DNA of 64,000 nucleotides from Melghiribacillus thermohalophilus. Lineage in GTDB: Bacteria > Bacillota > Bacilli > Bacillales > Alkalibacillaceae. The DNA is taken from NCBI RefSeq assembly GCF_004342905.1, contig NZ_SMAN01000002.1:1-64000 (forward strand). Reading direction: 5' to 3'. Below are positions 16,372-24,115 of this stretch, in pieces; within the stretch, counting starts at the first letter, position 1; the number at the start of each line of letters is the position of its first letter. A model generated the notes under the pieces. The model was given only the letters and a program-made list of their open reading frames with translations. It made no database searches and was not told the origin of the DNA. The position numbers and the translations under genes are program-made.

Positions 16372-17632
16372 TGATCTGCGCCCCCCTTTCACGGTCATTG
16401 ATCCAGTCAGGGTGAACCTGATGCGATAGATAGAAATAATGAGCAGCTTTTCTATATTGGTGGATGGAATATAGAACTTCCCCCAGAAGAGCTAATGACC
16501 TTGCGTACTCATCCCTTTTTCCGGAGGTTTTAAAAAAAGGAATGATTTCATTTTCCAGAGTATAGGCCAATTCCTCATAGTTCCCCCTGATCCACTCACA
16601 GAACACTTTAAACTTGTACTCATATCGTCTATGATTGCAGTATCTGGAGAGATTTAGAGAATTTGAGGCGAGATCAAGCGCTCTCTGGTATTTTCCCATT
16701 TTGTTGTATGTTTTGGCAAGAAGATATCTTGTAGAAAGCTGACTGTGAAGATCTTTTTTGTACAGCATAGCTTTTTCGAGATAGTACAAAGCCTTCTTGT
16801 ACTTTTTTTGCCGGAAAAAAATCAAACCGAGATTGTGGTTAATCTGTCCAAGCACCTGATCGCTCTGTTTATTCTGATGAATGGATAAAATTTTTTCAAG
16901 ATGTTCTCTTGCCGCATCAAATTCGTTTAAAAAATTTAAATTGATAGAGAAGAGCATGTGGCAGTCAATAATTCTTTCATAATTGAGCTGCTTCTGAAAT
17001 GCGTTCAGCGCTTGACTGGTCAGATGGTTGGACTTGTTGAAATCATGCAATTTACTTAATGTAACAGCGTGGTACAGCAAGACTTCCCCATCTATATCTT
17101 CAAAAGAAACCATGATTTCTTCAAAACAGATTTTTGCAAGATAAAGTTGTCCTGTATTTAAATAATAGATTCCCAGAAACGTATACGCATAATACTGAAT
17201 GTTTTCTGGAACAGACTCACTGATGTTTAGGATCTCATATACATAGTGTTTGGCTTCGGAAAGTTGGTTGAGCAGCAGGGTATGACCAAAGCGGCAAATA
17301 AGATCAATGGCACTGGTTTCTTCATGAAGCGCAGGGTGGATAAAATGTAATTTGTTAAAGTATTGGGAGGATGCTTTGGGGTCTTTTTTAAGAATATAAT
17401 GGAGCCATTCTTCATATTGTTTTTTTAGGTTATTGAAATCCTGGTCTGTCATTAACTGCCCCCGATCAATGTCCAGGCGCTCACACAGAAGGGTTAGAAT
17501 TTCATCATGGACCATCACTCTGTTGTTCTCCAGCTTGCTGATGTATGATACAGAACAGATCCCTTCAGCCAGCTCTTCCTGAGTTAATCCTTTTTGACTC
17601 CGGAAATATTTAATCCATGATCCCAGGGCCAT
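16352..17632 (-). CDS. NprR-like HTH-TPR transcriptional regulator (RRNPP type)
   Basis: A 426-residue cytoplasmic regulator. Residues 6-60 form an XRE-type helix-turn-helix (WIKYFRSQKGLTQEELAEGI, CSVSYISKLEN); the rest is a chain of TPR helices, for example HNLGLIFFRQKKYKKALYYL and TYNKMGKYQRALDLA. Size, layout and the EGICSVSYISKLEN signature are those of the NprR/PlcR branch of RRNPP proteins, which bind small secreted and re-imported peptides and then control nearby genes, often secreted proteases. Here a small ORF overlaps the 3' end and a subtilisin gene is divergently transcribed. GAAAGGAGG precedes the ATG. Confidence 0.85.
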   Translation of the reverse strand: MALGSWIKYFRSQKGLTQEELAEGICSVSYISKLENNRVMVHDEILTLLCERLDIDRGQLMTDQDFNNLKKQYEEWLHYILKKDPKASSQYFNKLHFIHPALHEETSAIDLICRFGHTLLLNQLSEAKHYVYEILNISESVPENIQYYAYTFLGIYYLNTGQLYLAKICFEEIMVSFEDIDGEVLLYHAVTLSKLHDFNKSNHLTSQALNAFQKQLNYERIIDCHMLFSINLNFLNEFDAAREHLEKILSIHQNKQSDQVLGQINHNLGLIFFRQKKYKKALYYLEKAMLYKKDLHSQLSTRYLLAKTYNKMGKYQRALDLASNSLNLSRYCNHRRYEYKFKVFCEWIRGNYEELAYTLENEIIPFFKTSGKRDEYARSLALLGEVLYSIHQYRKAAHYFYLSHQVHPDWINDRERGAQISDLSGA

Positions 17633-17662
17633 GAAATCCTCCTTTCAATCGTTGTGTTCCAT

Positions 17663-17671
17663 ATTATACCA
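17663..17671 (-). promoter_or_regulatory. extended -10 promoter of the HTH-TPR regulator
   Basis: Minus-strand TGGTATAAT is a perfect TATAAT with the TGn extension, about 35 bases before the regulator's start codon. No clear -35 element is seen, a situation often associated with activator dependence. Confidence 0.55.
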
Positions 17672-17804
17672 TAAACGCAATGGTCTGGGCAGAGAAAAGA
17701 AAAATTGAAACTTCTGTAATAGGGTAGACCTCATGACATGATTCTACTTCTATTTACCTTTTATGACGTAAGTCCTGATGATGTATGCGAGATTCAAAAT
17801 TTTT

Positions 17805-17843
17805 GGGAAAAGCCTGATGAGATAGGTTTTTCCCTGTTTTTTT
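17805..17843 (+). terminator. rho-independent terminator-like hairpin ahead of the protease promoter
   Basis: GGGAAAA at 17805-17811 and CCT at 17813-17815 pair with AGG and TTTTCCC (17824-17834), one mismatch, followed by TGTTTTTTT. It lies upstream of the TATAAT at 17873, so it either insulates the protease promoter or ends a short transcript that begins further upstream. Confidence 0.65.
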
Positions 17844-17849
17844 ATTCAA

Positions 17850-17878
17850 TACACAACACTCTCCAAGAGCCTTATAAT
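17850..17878 (+). promoter_or_regulatory. promoter of the subtilisin gene
   Basis: TATAAT at 17873-17878 with a weak -35 TACACA at 17850-17855, spacing 17. Just downstream, TTGAA-AA-TTCAA at 17884-17895 is an inverted repeat with further TTTCAAA beside it, in the position of an operator within the leader. Confidence 0.5.
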
Positions 17879-17924
17879 GGGAATTGAAAATTCAAATAAT
17901 TTCAAATTTTAAGGAGGTTTTTGC

Positions 17925-19655
17925 ATGAAAGTTGGAAAAGCTGTTGTTACCTGGTGTATGACAGCGGCAATGATCGCAGCCCCGGTTCTGGGGTATGCAG
18001 AGGGGGTGAAACATCAAAATCAGTCGAAACCGGAACCAGCCGGAACATTACAGAAACAAATTCCAGAGATCCAGAACAAAAATGGGAATAAGTTTTTTGA
18101 CAACCTCGAACAGAAACTAGATCAGGCAAAAAATGACGAAAAGCTTCCTGTCATTATTCAGTTTGACACATCAAAGGTAAATAGTAATGCAGCCAATGCC
18201 CTGCAAAAACGAATTGGAAAATTCGATGTGAAATACAAATATGAAATCATTGATGGAGTGGCTGCCACATTGACAAAAAAACAAATTCAGCAGCTGGAAA
18301 ACATTCCATTTGTAAAAGTAGTGGAATACGACAGTGAAGTTCAGGCGACCATGGATACTTCCGATGACTGGTTTGGCACTTCTCAGGCAAGAGCAGATTT
18401 TGATGTAGAAGGGGATCTGGACGGGAACCCGAATTCCTACTCAAAAGATGATGTGGTCGTAGCTGTTATTGATACGGGAATTGATGCTTCCCATGTGGAT
18501 TTAAACAACGGGAAAGTAATCGGCTGGAAAGACTATGTTCGAGGCCAATCAACACCATATGATGATAACGGTCACGGCACACACGTTTCAGGAATTATTG
18601 CAGGAGAAGGTGACGGCAATAGCCGTTACGAAGGAGTGGCTCCTGGAGCAGCACTCGTTGGTATTAAAGTGCTTGACCGGAATGGAAGCGGAAGCATGAG
18701 TGATGTGACAGCAGGGATCGAATGGGCTGTTCAAAATAAAGATACTTATGGTATCGAGGTTTTGAATTTGAGCTTAGGGACATCGGCAAGCTCTGACGGT
18801 ACGGACTCCACTTCACAGGCAATTAATTATGCGGTAGATCAGGGGCTTGTTGCAGTTGTTGCAGCCGGCAATTCAGGACCAGACACGTACACCGTTGGCT
18901 CCCCTGGAGCAGCTGAAAAGGCGATTACGGTAGGAGCGGGAGCGGACCTCGGTGAAGGGGGCTATTTCCTGGCTAATTTTTCAAGCCGCGGATATACAGC
19001 TGATAACCGTATTAAACCAGATATAGTCGCGGCTGGCTATAACATCATGGCTCCTGAGGCTAACTCAACGAATGGATATGTAGAATACAGCGGAACAAGT
19101 ATGGCAACCCCGTTTACTGCAGGTGCCATTGCTTTAATGCTTGATAATAATTCGTCTTTAAATCCGTCCCAGGTAGAAGATCATCTGTTTGGAACGGCTC
19201 TTGACTGGGGACCTTCTGGCAAGGATATTGATTACGGTCATGGATTTTTGGACGGATATGCAGCAGTAGCAAGTGCTGGAGGTGATTCTGGTACAAATAT
19301 TGAGCGCCCCGATCATTTTTACGGAAGTGAAAGCCTTCCTGGAAGCGGCTATAGCGATGTATTCAACCTGAGCGTCGATGATACAAGTTATCCAGTTGCC
19401 ATTACGATGATCATGCCAGATTGGACAAGCAGCTGGTTCTATACCGATCCGGATTTTGATATCTATGTCTATGATCCAAACGGTAATCAAGTCGCCCAAT
19501 CAGAGGGAACTCAGCGTCAAGAAACTATTTCTTTTACACCAACTCAAACCGGAACCTATCAAATTGAAGTATACTCCTACAGAGGAGATGGAAACTACTT
19601 CTTTGATGTCAGTGCAGGGGGACAGGGCCTCTCCCTTGCTCAGGACGATAGGTAA
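17925..19655 (+). CDS. secreted subtilisin-like serine protease (S8) with C-terminal PPC domain
   Basis: A 576-residue extracellular protease. Signal peptide at about 1-25 (ending LGYAEG); I9 inhibitor propeptide at about 72-140 (KLPVIIQFDTSKVN to VKVVEYDSE); mature catalytic domain from about 145 with Asp183 in VIDTGID, His217 in NGHGTHVSG and Ser392 in SGTSMATP, and the oxyanion Asn in AAGNSGP. Residues about 465-570 form a prepeptidase C-terminal (PPC) beta-sandwich often removed after secretion. AAGGAGG lies eight bases before the ATG. It is transcribed away from the HTH-TPR regulator, so it is the likely target of that regulator, as nprA is of NprR. Confidence 0.93.
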   Translation: MKVGKAVVTWCMTAAMIAAPVLGYAEGVKHQNQSKPEPAGTLQKQIPEIQNKNGNKFFDNLEQKLDQAKNDEKLPVIIQFDTSKVNSNAANALQKRIGKFDVKYKYEIIDGVAATLTKKQIQQLENIPFVKVVEYDSEVQATMDTSDDWFGTSQARADFDVEGDLDGNPNSYSKDDVVVAVIDTGIDASHVDLNNGKVIGWKDYVRGQSTPYDDNGHGTHVSGIIAGEGDGNSRYEGVAPGAALVGIKVLDRNGSGSMSDVTAGIEWAVQNKDTYGIEVLNLSLGTSASSDGTDSTSQAINYAVDQGLVAVVAAGNSGPDTYTVGSPGAAEKAITVGAGADLGEGGYFLANFSSRGYTADNRIKPDIVAAGYNIMAPEANSTNGYVEYSGTSMATPFTAGAIALMLDNNSSLNPSQVEDHLFGTALDWGPSGKDIDYGHGFLDGYAAVASAGGDSGTNIERPDHFYGSESLPGSGYSDVFNLSVDDTSYPVAITMIMPDWTSSWFYTDPDFDIYVYDPNGNQVAQSEGTQRQETISFTPTQTGTYQIEVYSYRGDGNYFFDVSAGGQGLSLAQDDR

Positions 19656-19872
19656 TACGAGAACGAATAGAGAGCATGTCAATCTGATAGATTTCAAAAT
19701 TTGCGATTTGTCATTATCGGTATCAGGAACCATATTTCAGAACGATCCTTCATCTGTAGGTTGATGGATCATGTTGGGGGTCAAATCGTCAACCACGTCC
19801 ATCACCGTATCTATACAGGGATGCTCGAAGAAAAACACAACAGAAAAGCTCATCATAAAACCCGCCAGTAAT
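19656..19872. other. intergenic stretch after the protease, nothing recognised
   Basis: Between the protease stop and the terminator hairpin at 19875 I see no gene with a ribosome binding site and no repeat. The two opposing ORFs here lack any family resemblance. Confidence 0.4.
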
Positions 19873-19874
19873 GA

Positions 19875-19914
19875 AAACCCCGACATGATATTCATTATCA
19901 TGCAGGGTTTTTTC
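19875..19914. terminator. strong bidirectional terminator
   Basis: AAAACCC and CATGATA pair with TATCATG and GGGTTTT around a short loop, with a small internal bulge, then TTTTTT. It separates the protease unit from the TrmH gene. Confidence 0.75.
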
Positions 19915-20025
19915 ATTCTAATCGAGCATAGCTGATGAGAGGGGTGTGGCACTAAATGAATGGACAAATCGGGTAAAAATCGGAATAATGGAAAGGGATG
20001 ATCACGGCTGTTGGGGGTGAACATC

Positions 20026-20739
20026 ATGGGTCATCTGGAAGAACAGGATCTCGCGATGCTGGAACCGCTATTTTTTAAGGGGTATTTGCATGAGAATAAC
20101 CAGCATATCTGGGAAATGATTTTACCCAAAAGATTAAGACGCATGTACGATATTTTAAATAAACGAACTGAATACGTTTCCGTTTTGACTGAAGCGGTGG
20201 ATGACGGGCATAATCAGGCGGCGATCTTGCGCAGTGCGGAAGCTTTTGGGGTTCAAAACGTGCATATTGTAACAGGCAAACATGCGTTTGATCCATCGAG
20301 AAGTATTTCCAAAAGTGCTGACAGCTGGCTCACCTTGAAGAAACACCGGTCAATAGAAGGGGCCATTCATGAATTGAAAAGGGATGGTTATCAGATTATC
20401 GCCAGCAATCTAAGTCACGATGCGGTCCCCGTTCAGGAGATTGATGTATCAAAGCCGACTGTTCTGATGTTTGGAAATGAGCAGAGTGGAATTTCTGCGA
20501 AAGCACTTGATCTTTCTGATCAGGATTTTATGATTCCCATGGATGGATTTATGCAGAGTTTTAATGTTTCCGTGGCAGCAGCATTAAGTTTATATGAGGT
20601 GACCAGACGGGCTAAGGAACAGGCCGGTGATCAATATTTTCTGGATGAAGAACGAAAAAAAGAACTGTATCATCAATGGATGATGAAAACCTTGAATCCC
20701 CGGGTAAGAAAAATGGTAGAAACCGGGAAAATGAAATAG
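20026..20739 (+). CDS. trmH: TrmH family tRNA (guanosine-18) 2'-O-methyltransferase
   Basis: A 237-residue SPOUT methyltransferase that uses S-adenosylmethionine to methylate the ribose of G18 in tRNA. All three family motifs are present: EAVDDGHNQAAILRSAEAFGV (motif 1, catalytic Asn and Arg), VLMFGNEQSGIS (motif 2) and IPMDGFMQSFNVSVAAALSL (motif 3, the knot). TrmH rather than 23S rRNA RlmB is suggested by the N-terminal RRMYDILNKRTEYVSVL and the short basic tail, but this is not certain. The ATG at 20026 follows GGGGGTG; a TTG at 20011 is in frame but badly placed. Confidence 0.85.
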   Translation: MGHLEEQDLAMLEPLFFKGYLHENNQHIWEMILPKRLRRMYDILNKRTEYVSVLTEAVDDGHNQAAILRSAEAFGVQNVHIVTGKHAFDPSRSISKSADSWLTLKKHRSIEGAIHELKRDGYQIIASNLSHDAVPVQEIDVSKPTVLMFGNEQSGISAKALDLSDQDFMIPMDGFMQSFNVSVAAALSLYEVTRRAKEQAGDQYFLDEERKKELYHQWMMKTLNPRVRKMVETGKMK

Positions 20740-20751
20740 ATGTTTGTTCCT

Positions 20752-20796
20752 AAACAGGCAATATCCCTTAAATGAAAGGGAATTGCCTGTTTAGTT
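20752..20796. terminator. hairpin between trmH and the fructosamine kinase gene
   Basis: AAACAGGCAATATCCCTT pairs with AAGGGAATTGCCTGTTT with one mismatch around a short loop, giving a long stable stem between convergent genes; the U-tract is short. Confidence 0.7.
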
Positions 20797-20836
20797 TTGG
20801 AATGAAGCTTCTTCCTTTTGATCATAGAAGGATTGT

Positions 20837-21709
20837 TTATGAGATATACCTGGACAGAATACGGTCAATAGACCCTCCATATCCTTCTCCGAACAGATTG
20901 AGATGCACAAGGAGATAGTAGAGCTGATAGAGGGGTTTCACATCTTCGTAATAATCGGGGAGCGGATAGATTTCCTCATAAGCGCGGTAGAATGTTTGAG
21001 AAAAGCCCCCGAATAGTTCGGTAAAGGATATTTCGAATACATGATCCCCGTACAGGATGGAAGGATCAATCAGGTAAGGAGTCCCCCCTGAGCCGACAAC
21101 CCAGTTGCCTCCCCACAGATCACCGTGCAAAAGGGATGGTCGTGCGGGCTCTGGAATCCACCGATCCAGCTGGTCAAGTAATTTCTCCATTTGTATTTTT
21201 CGTTTTCCCGTCATGCGACCCTGTTCAAGGGCCAGTTGATACTGGGGATACAGTCTGCGCTCCCGGTAATATGAAATCCAGCTATCATACCATCCATTGG
21301 GCTGGGGGAGTACTCCAATAAACGTATCCTCTTCATAACCAAATGATATCTGGCCTGTTTTATGCATCTGTGCCAGGTTTTGACCGAGTTTTTCATCGGT
21401 ATATGGGGTTTTTGATCCTTCCACCCAGTCCAGTATGAGAATACCTGTTTCTTCATCAGTAGGTTCATTGTAATAGTGGACATGAGGAACCTGGATTGTT
21501 CTTGTAGATTCAATTTCTTTAAGCCCCTTTGCCTCTACACGAAAAAAATGAGAAGGGATACCTTTATTGATTTTAACAAAATATTCTCCGTCATTAGCCC
21601 GTACGTAATAGGCCTTGTTGATGCTGCCCCCCGATACCGACTGAACATCGTCAATTGGCTGATTAAATTGGTGTTCCTTTAGTAAGTGAATCAGCTCATT
21701 CAACATCAT
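20837..21709 (-). CDS. fructosamine-3-kinase family protein
   Basis: A 290-residue kinase of the aminoglycoside-phosphotransferase fold. The family phosphorylates ketoamines such as fructosamines on glycated proteins, or ribulosamines, so that they fall apart. Visible are the nucleotide loop SGGSINKAYYV, the catalytic loop LLHGDLWGGNWV with the base aspartate, and LIDPSILYGDHVFEISFTELFGGF with the metal-binding Asp. AGGAGGGAGCG precedes two successive ATGs (21709, 21706). The physiological substrate in Bacillaceae is not established to my knowledge. It may be read together with no neighbour; the AraC gene upstream ends 70 bases earlier on the same strand. Confidence 0.85.
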   Translation of the reverse strand: MMLNELIHLLKEHQFNQPIDDVQSVSGGSINKAYYVRANDGEYFVKINKGIPSHFFRVEAKGLKEIESTRTIQVPHVHYYNEPTDEETGILILDWVEGSKTPYTDEKLGQNLAQMHKTGQISFGYEEDTFIGVLPQPNGWYDSWISYYRERRLYPQYQLALEQGRMTGKRKIQMEKLLDQLDRWIPEPARPSLLHGDLWGGNWVVGSGGTPYLIDPSILYGDHVFEISFTELFGGFSQTFYRAYEEIYPLPDYYEDVKPLYQLYYLLVHLNLFGEGYGGSIDRILSRYIS

Positions 21710-21781
21710 CGCTCCCTCCTGATTGGTTTGACCCTATACGACAATTTTCGGTGTATTCAGACGGGTGACTGTCACCCTTTG

Positions 21782-22528
21782 TTATTGTTTGTTGTTGATG
21801 TGTTTTTCGCGGAATTCTTTTGGGGTGATGCCGGTATATTTTTTGAACAGGGATGTATAATAACTCTGGTTGCAAAAACGGAACAATGAAGAAATCTCTG
21901 AAATTGAAGAAGTGGTGTGAAGCAAAAAATATTTGGATTCTTCAATGCGCTTTTGATTAATGTACTGGACAATGGAGACACCGACTTCCTTTCTGAACAA
22001 ATGTGACAAATAACTGGAGCTGACAAAACTTTGCTTGGCAATAACTCCGAGTTTTAAATCCTGCAAAATATGATCATGGATATACGTAATTGCCCGATTG
22101 ACTGTCTTGCTGTAGGGCAGTTTTTCTTCATCTTTTAACACCTGAATAAAATGATCCAGCATGCTGTATTCGAGTTGCTCCAGCTCTTGATAGTCATCCA
22201 TTCTTTCAATCTCTAGAATATACGTGTCACTTAACGTAAATGCTTTTTCCGGCTGAACCCCTCCCTGAATAATTGCCCGGGTAAAGAGGGTACAGCTGCA
22301 GATCAGGGAGTTTTTTAACGACCTTAATGGCTGATCTGCGAGTTTAGGCCGCTGATCCCGGTTAATGCTTCCTAAAATATTTAATGATTTCGTTCTATTC
22401 CCGTTTTGGATGGCATCCAGAAGCCTCTGTTCCATCAGAAACGAAGGGTGAAAGTACTCACTTTCAAGGTTTTTCATGCGGTTTTGCTGAAATTTTTCTT
22501 TCATGGAAGGTTTGATTTTGCTTTTCAT
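21782..22528 (-). CDS. AraC family transcriptional regulator, probably of the maltose operon
   Basis: A 248-residue regulator whose C-terminal 100 residues are a double HTH of the AraC/XylS type (AVITYIHD-like entry, GVIAKQSFVSSSYLSHLFRK, then ISEISSLFRFCNQSYYTSLF and KKYTGITPKEFRE). The N-terminal part is a helical domain without the usual cupin sugar-binding signature, so the inducer cannot be guessed. The ATG at 22528 follows GGGTGAG; the frame is open slightly upstream. Divergent from and 116 bp away from the sugar-binding protein gene, it is well placed to control that operon. Confidence 0.85.
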   Translation of the reverse strand: MKSKIKPSMKEKFQQNRMKNLESEYFHPSFLMEQRLLDAIQNGNRTKSLNILGSINRDQRPKLADQPLRSLKNSLICSCTLFTRAIIQGGVQPEKAFTLSDTYILEIERMDDYQELEQLEYSMLDHFIQVLKDEEKLPYSKTVNRAITYIHDHILQDLKLGVIAKQSFVSSSYLSHLFRKEVGVSIVQYINQKRIEESKYFLLHTTSSISEISSLFRFCNQSYYTSLFKKYTGITPKEFREKHINNKQ

Positions 22529-22582
22529 GTTCTCACCCACAAACAAAAAAATTTAGTAGATATATAAAAATTTTAATATCTT

Positions 22583-22596
22583 TGTAAGCGATTACG
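22583..22596. promoter_or_regulatory. cre-like catabolite control site in the maltose operon promoter region
   Basis: TGTAAGCGATTACG matches the CcpA cre pattern TGWAANCGNTNWCA except in the last base and is nearly palindromic. It lies 50 bases before the binding-protein start codon, where CcpA-P-Ser-HPr would repress in glucose. A LacI-type regulator could bind the same sequence. Confidence 0.6.
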
Positions 22597-22644
22597 CAAT
22601 AAAATTGAATTGAGCCTTTTAAAATCAAAAGGGAGGTCAACAAA

Positions 22645-23934
22645 ATGAAAAAGTGGCTTTTAGGCTTAATGATGCTCGTTTTCGTTTTGGCATTAGCTGC
22701 TTGCAACAGCAACGACGAAAGCGACGGAAATGAAACAGATGGAAATAACAATCAAAATGAACAGACAGAAGATGAGAATACAAATAATGATGCTTCAGGT
22801 GAAAAGACAGTCATTAAGTTTGCTGCCCAGAACGACAATACACCTGCTACCCAAAAAGTGATTGACGCATTCAACAACAGTCAGGACAAGTATGTGGTAG
22901 AATGGGTAGAAATGACAAATGACTCTGCTCAGATGCATGATCAGCTATTAAACTCTTTATCCAGTGAGTCCAGTGAATACGATGTGATCTCAATGGACGT
23001 TGTCTGGGCCGGTGAATTCGCAGGAGCAGGATTCCTGGAGCCAATTGATATGATGATGGATGAAGCCGGTTTAAAAGCTGATGACTTCAACCAGGGTTCC
23101 ATGGTTTCAGGCAACTACAAAGGTATCCAGTATACGTTGCCTTTCTTCCCTGACCTGGGATTGTTGTATTTCCGTTCAGATATCGTTTCTGAAGAAGATG
23201 CTCAAAAACTGATCTCTGGTGATTATACGTATGAAGATTTAGCTGCGATGGCTGAAAAATATACCGGTGAAAATGACACGAAATACGGTTTTGTTTATCA
23301 GTCCAATCAATACGAAGGTCTGACGGTAAACCTCGCTGAATTTACTGATCAGTTCAGCAACATTGAAGAAGGTTTGCAAACCATGTATGAATATACAGCA
23401 GCGGATTGGACACCAGAAAACATTCTGACCTTTACAGAAGGTGAAACCCATACAGCCTTTGAAAATGGAGATGCTGTATTTGCCAGAAACTGGCCTTACA
23501 TGTATGGTCGTATCATGAATCCTGAAACGGAAGCAACAGTGACTCCTGAACAGGTAGGTATTGCACCTCTTCCTAATGGAGGAGCTGTAGGAGGATGGCT
23601 GCTAGGAATCAGCAAATTCTCTGAAAATAAAGAAGGTGCATGGGAATTCTTAAGCTTCCTTGCCGGCGAAGAAGGACAGAAGATCATGTCCACAGAAGGA
23701 GGATATCTGCCAGGTTATACTCCGCTTATGGACAATGAGGAAGTTCTGGGATCAAATGACCTTCTAAGCTTTGAAGGGTTCCAGAATGCATTGAATTCAA
23801 CGATTGCACGTCCAGTTTCCTCTAACTATTCTGAGACTTCAGATACCATTCAGATTAATGCTCATAAATACTTAAGCTCTGGGTCCGGCCTTGAAGAAGC
23901 CGTTCAGGCGATTGAAGAAGCATTAGCTGAATAA
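22645..23934 (+). CDS. maltose/maltodextrin-type ABC transporter substrate-binding lipoprotein
   Basis: A 429-residue extracytoplasmic solute-binding protein. The lipoprotein signal ends in LALAAC, with Cys at about residue 20 as the lipidated residue, followed by a 35-residue Asn/Asp/Glu-rich linker. The mature part is a family 1 carbohydrate-binding fold (IKFAAQNDNTPATQKVIDAF, YDVISMDVVWAGEFAGAGFLEPI, AVFARNWPYMYG, GAWEFLSFLAGEEGQK). Genes for two permeases and a GH65 phosphorylase follow, pointing to maltose, maltodextrin or trehalose. AGGGAGG precedes the start. Confidence 0.9.
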   Translation: MKKWLLGLMMLVFVLALAACNSNDESDGNETDGNNNQNEQTEDENTNNDASGEKTVIKFAAQNDNTPATQKVIDAFNNSQDKYVVEWVEMTNDSAQMHDQLLNSLSSESSEYDVISMDVVWAGEFAGAGFLEPIDMMMDEAGLKADDFNQGSMVSGNYKGIQYTLPFFPDLGLLYFRSDIVSEEDAQKLISGDYTYEDLAAMAEKYTGENDTKYGFVYQSNQYEGLTVNLAEFTDQFSNIEEGLQTMYEYTAADWTPENILTFTEGETHTAFENGDAVFARNWPYMYGRIMNPETEATVTPEQVGIAPLPNGGAVGGWLLGISKFSENKEGAWEFLSFLAGEEGQKIMSTEGGYLPGYTPLMDNEEVLGSNDLLSFEGFQNALNSTIARPVSSNYSETSDTIQINAHKYLSSGSGLEEAVQAIEEALAE

Positions 23935-23955
23935 ACCAATGTTGGAACGAATGAA

Positions 23956-23986
23956 AAAAGGGCTCGTTAGTGAGCCCTTATTTCTT
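23956..23986 (+). terminator. intercistronic terminator after the binding-protein gene
   Basis: AAGGGCTC at 23958-23965 pairs with GAGCCCTT at 23972-23979 around a six-base loop, followed by ATTTCTT. It would lower readthrough into the permease genes, giving an excess of binding protein. Confidence 0.65.
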
Positions 23987-24115
23987 CGCCATTTTATCGA
24001 ATCGTGTCGTATACGCATTGTGAAATCAAAGAAGCAGACATATAACATCTGACCTGAATCGCAGTGTTCAGGAAGGGAGTATATGTAATCAGGCGGAGGG
24101 AAGGAGGTCATCCAT

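Noticed and set aside
17772-17835. CTGATGAG-like strings suggesting a hammerhead ribozyme near the protease leader
   Set aside because: The GAAA core and the three stems of a hammerhead are not present; the hairpin is better explained as a terminator.
19737-20027. Minus-strand ORF of 96 codons with a hydrophobic stretch
   Set aside because: It crosses the strong bidirectional terminator at 19875-19914 and has no ribosome binding site; the hydrophobic run is a by-product of AT-rich DNA.
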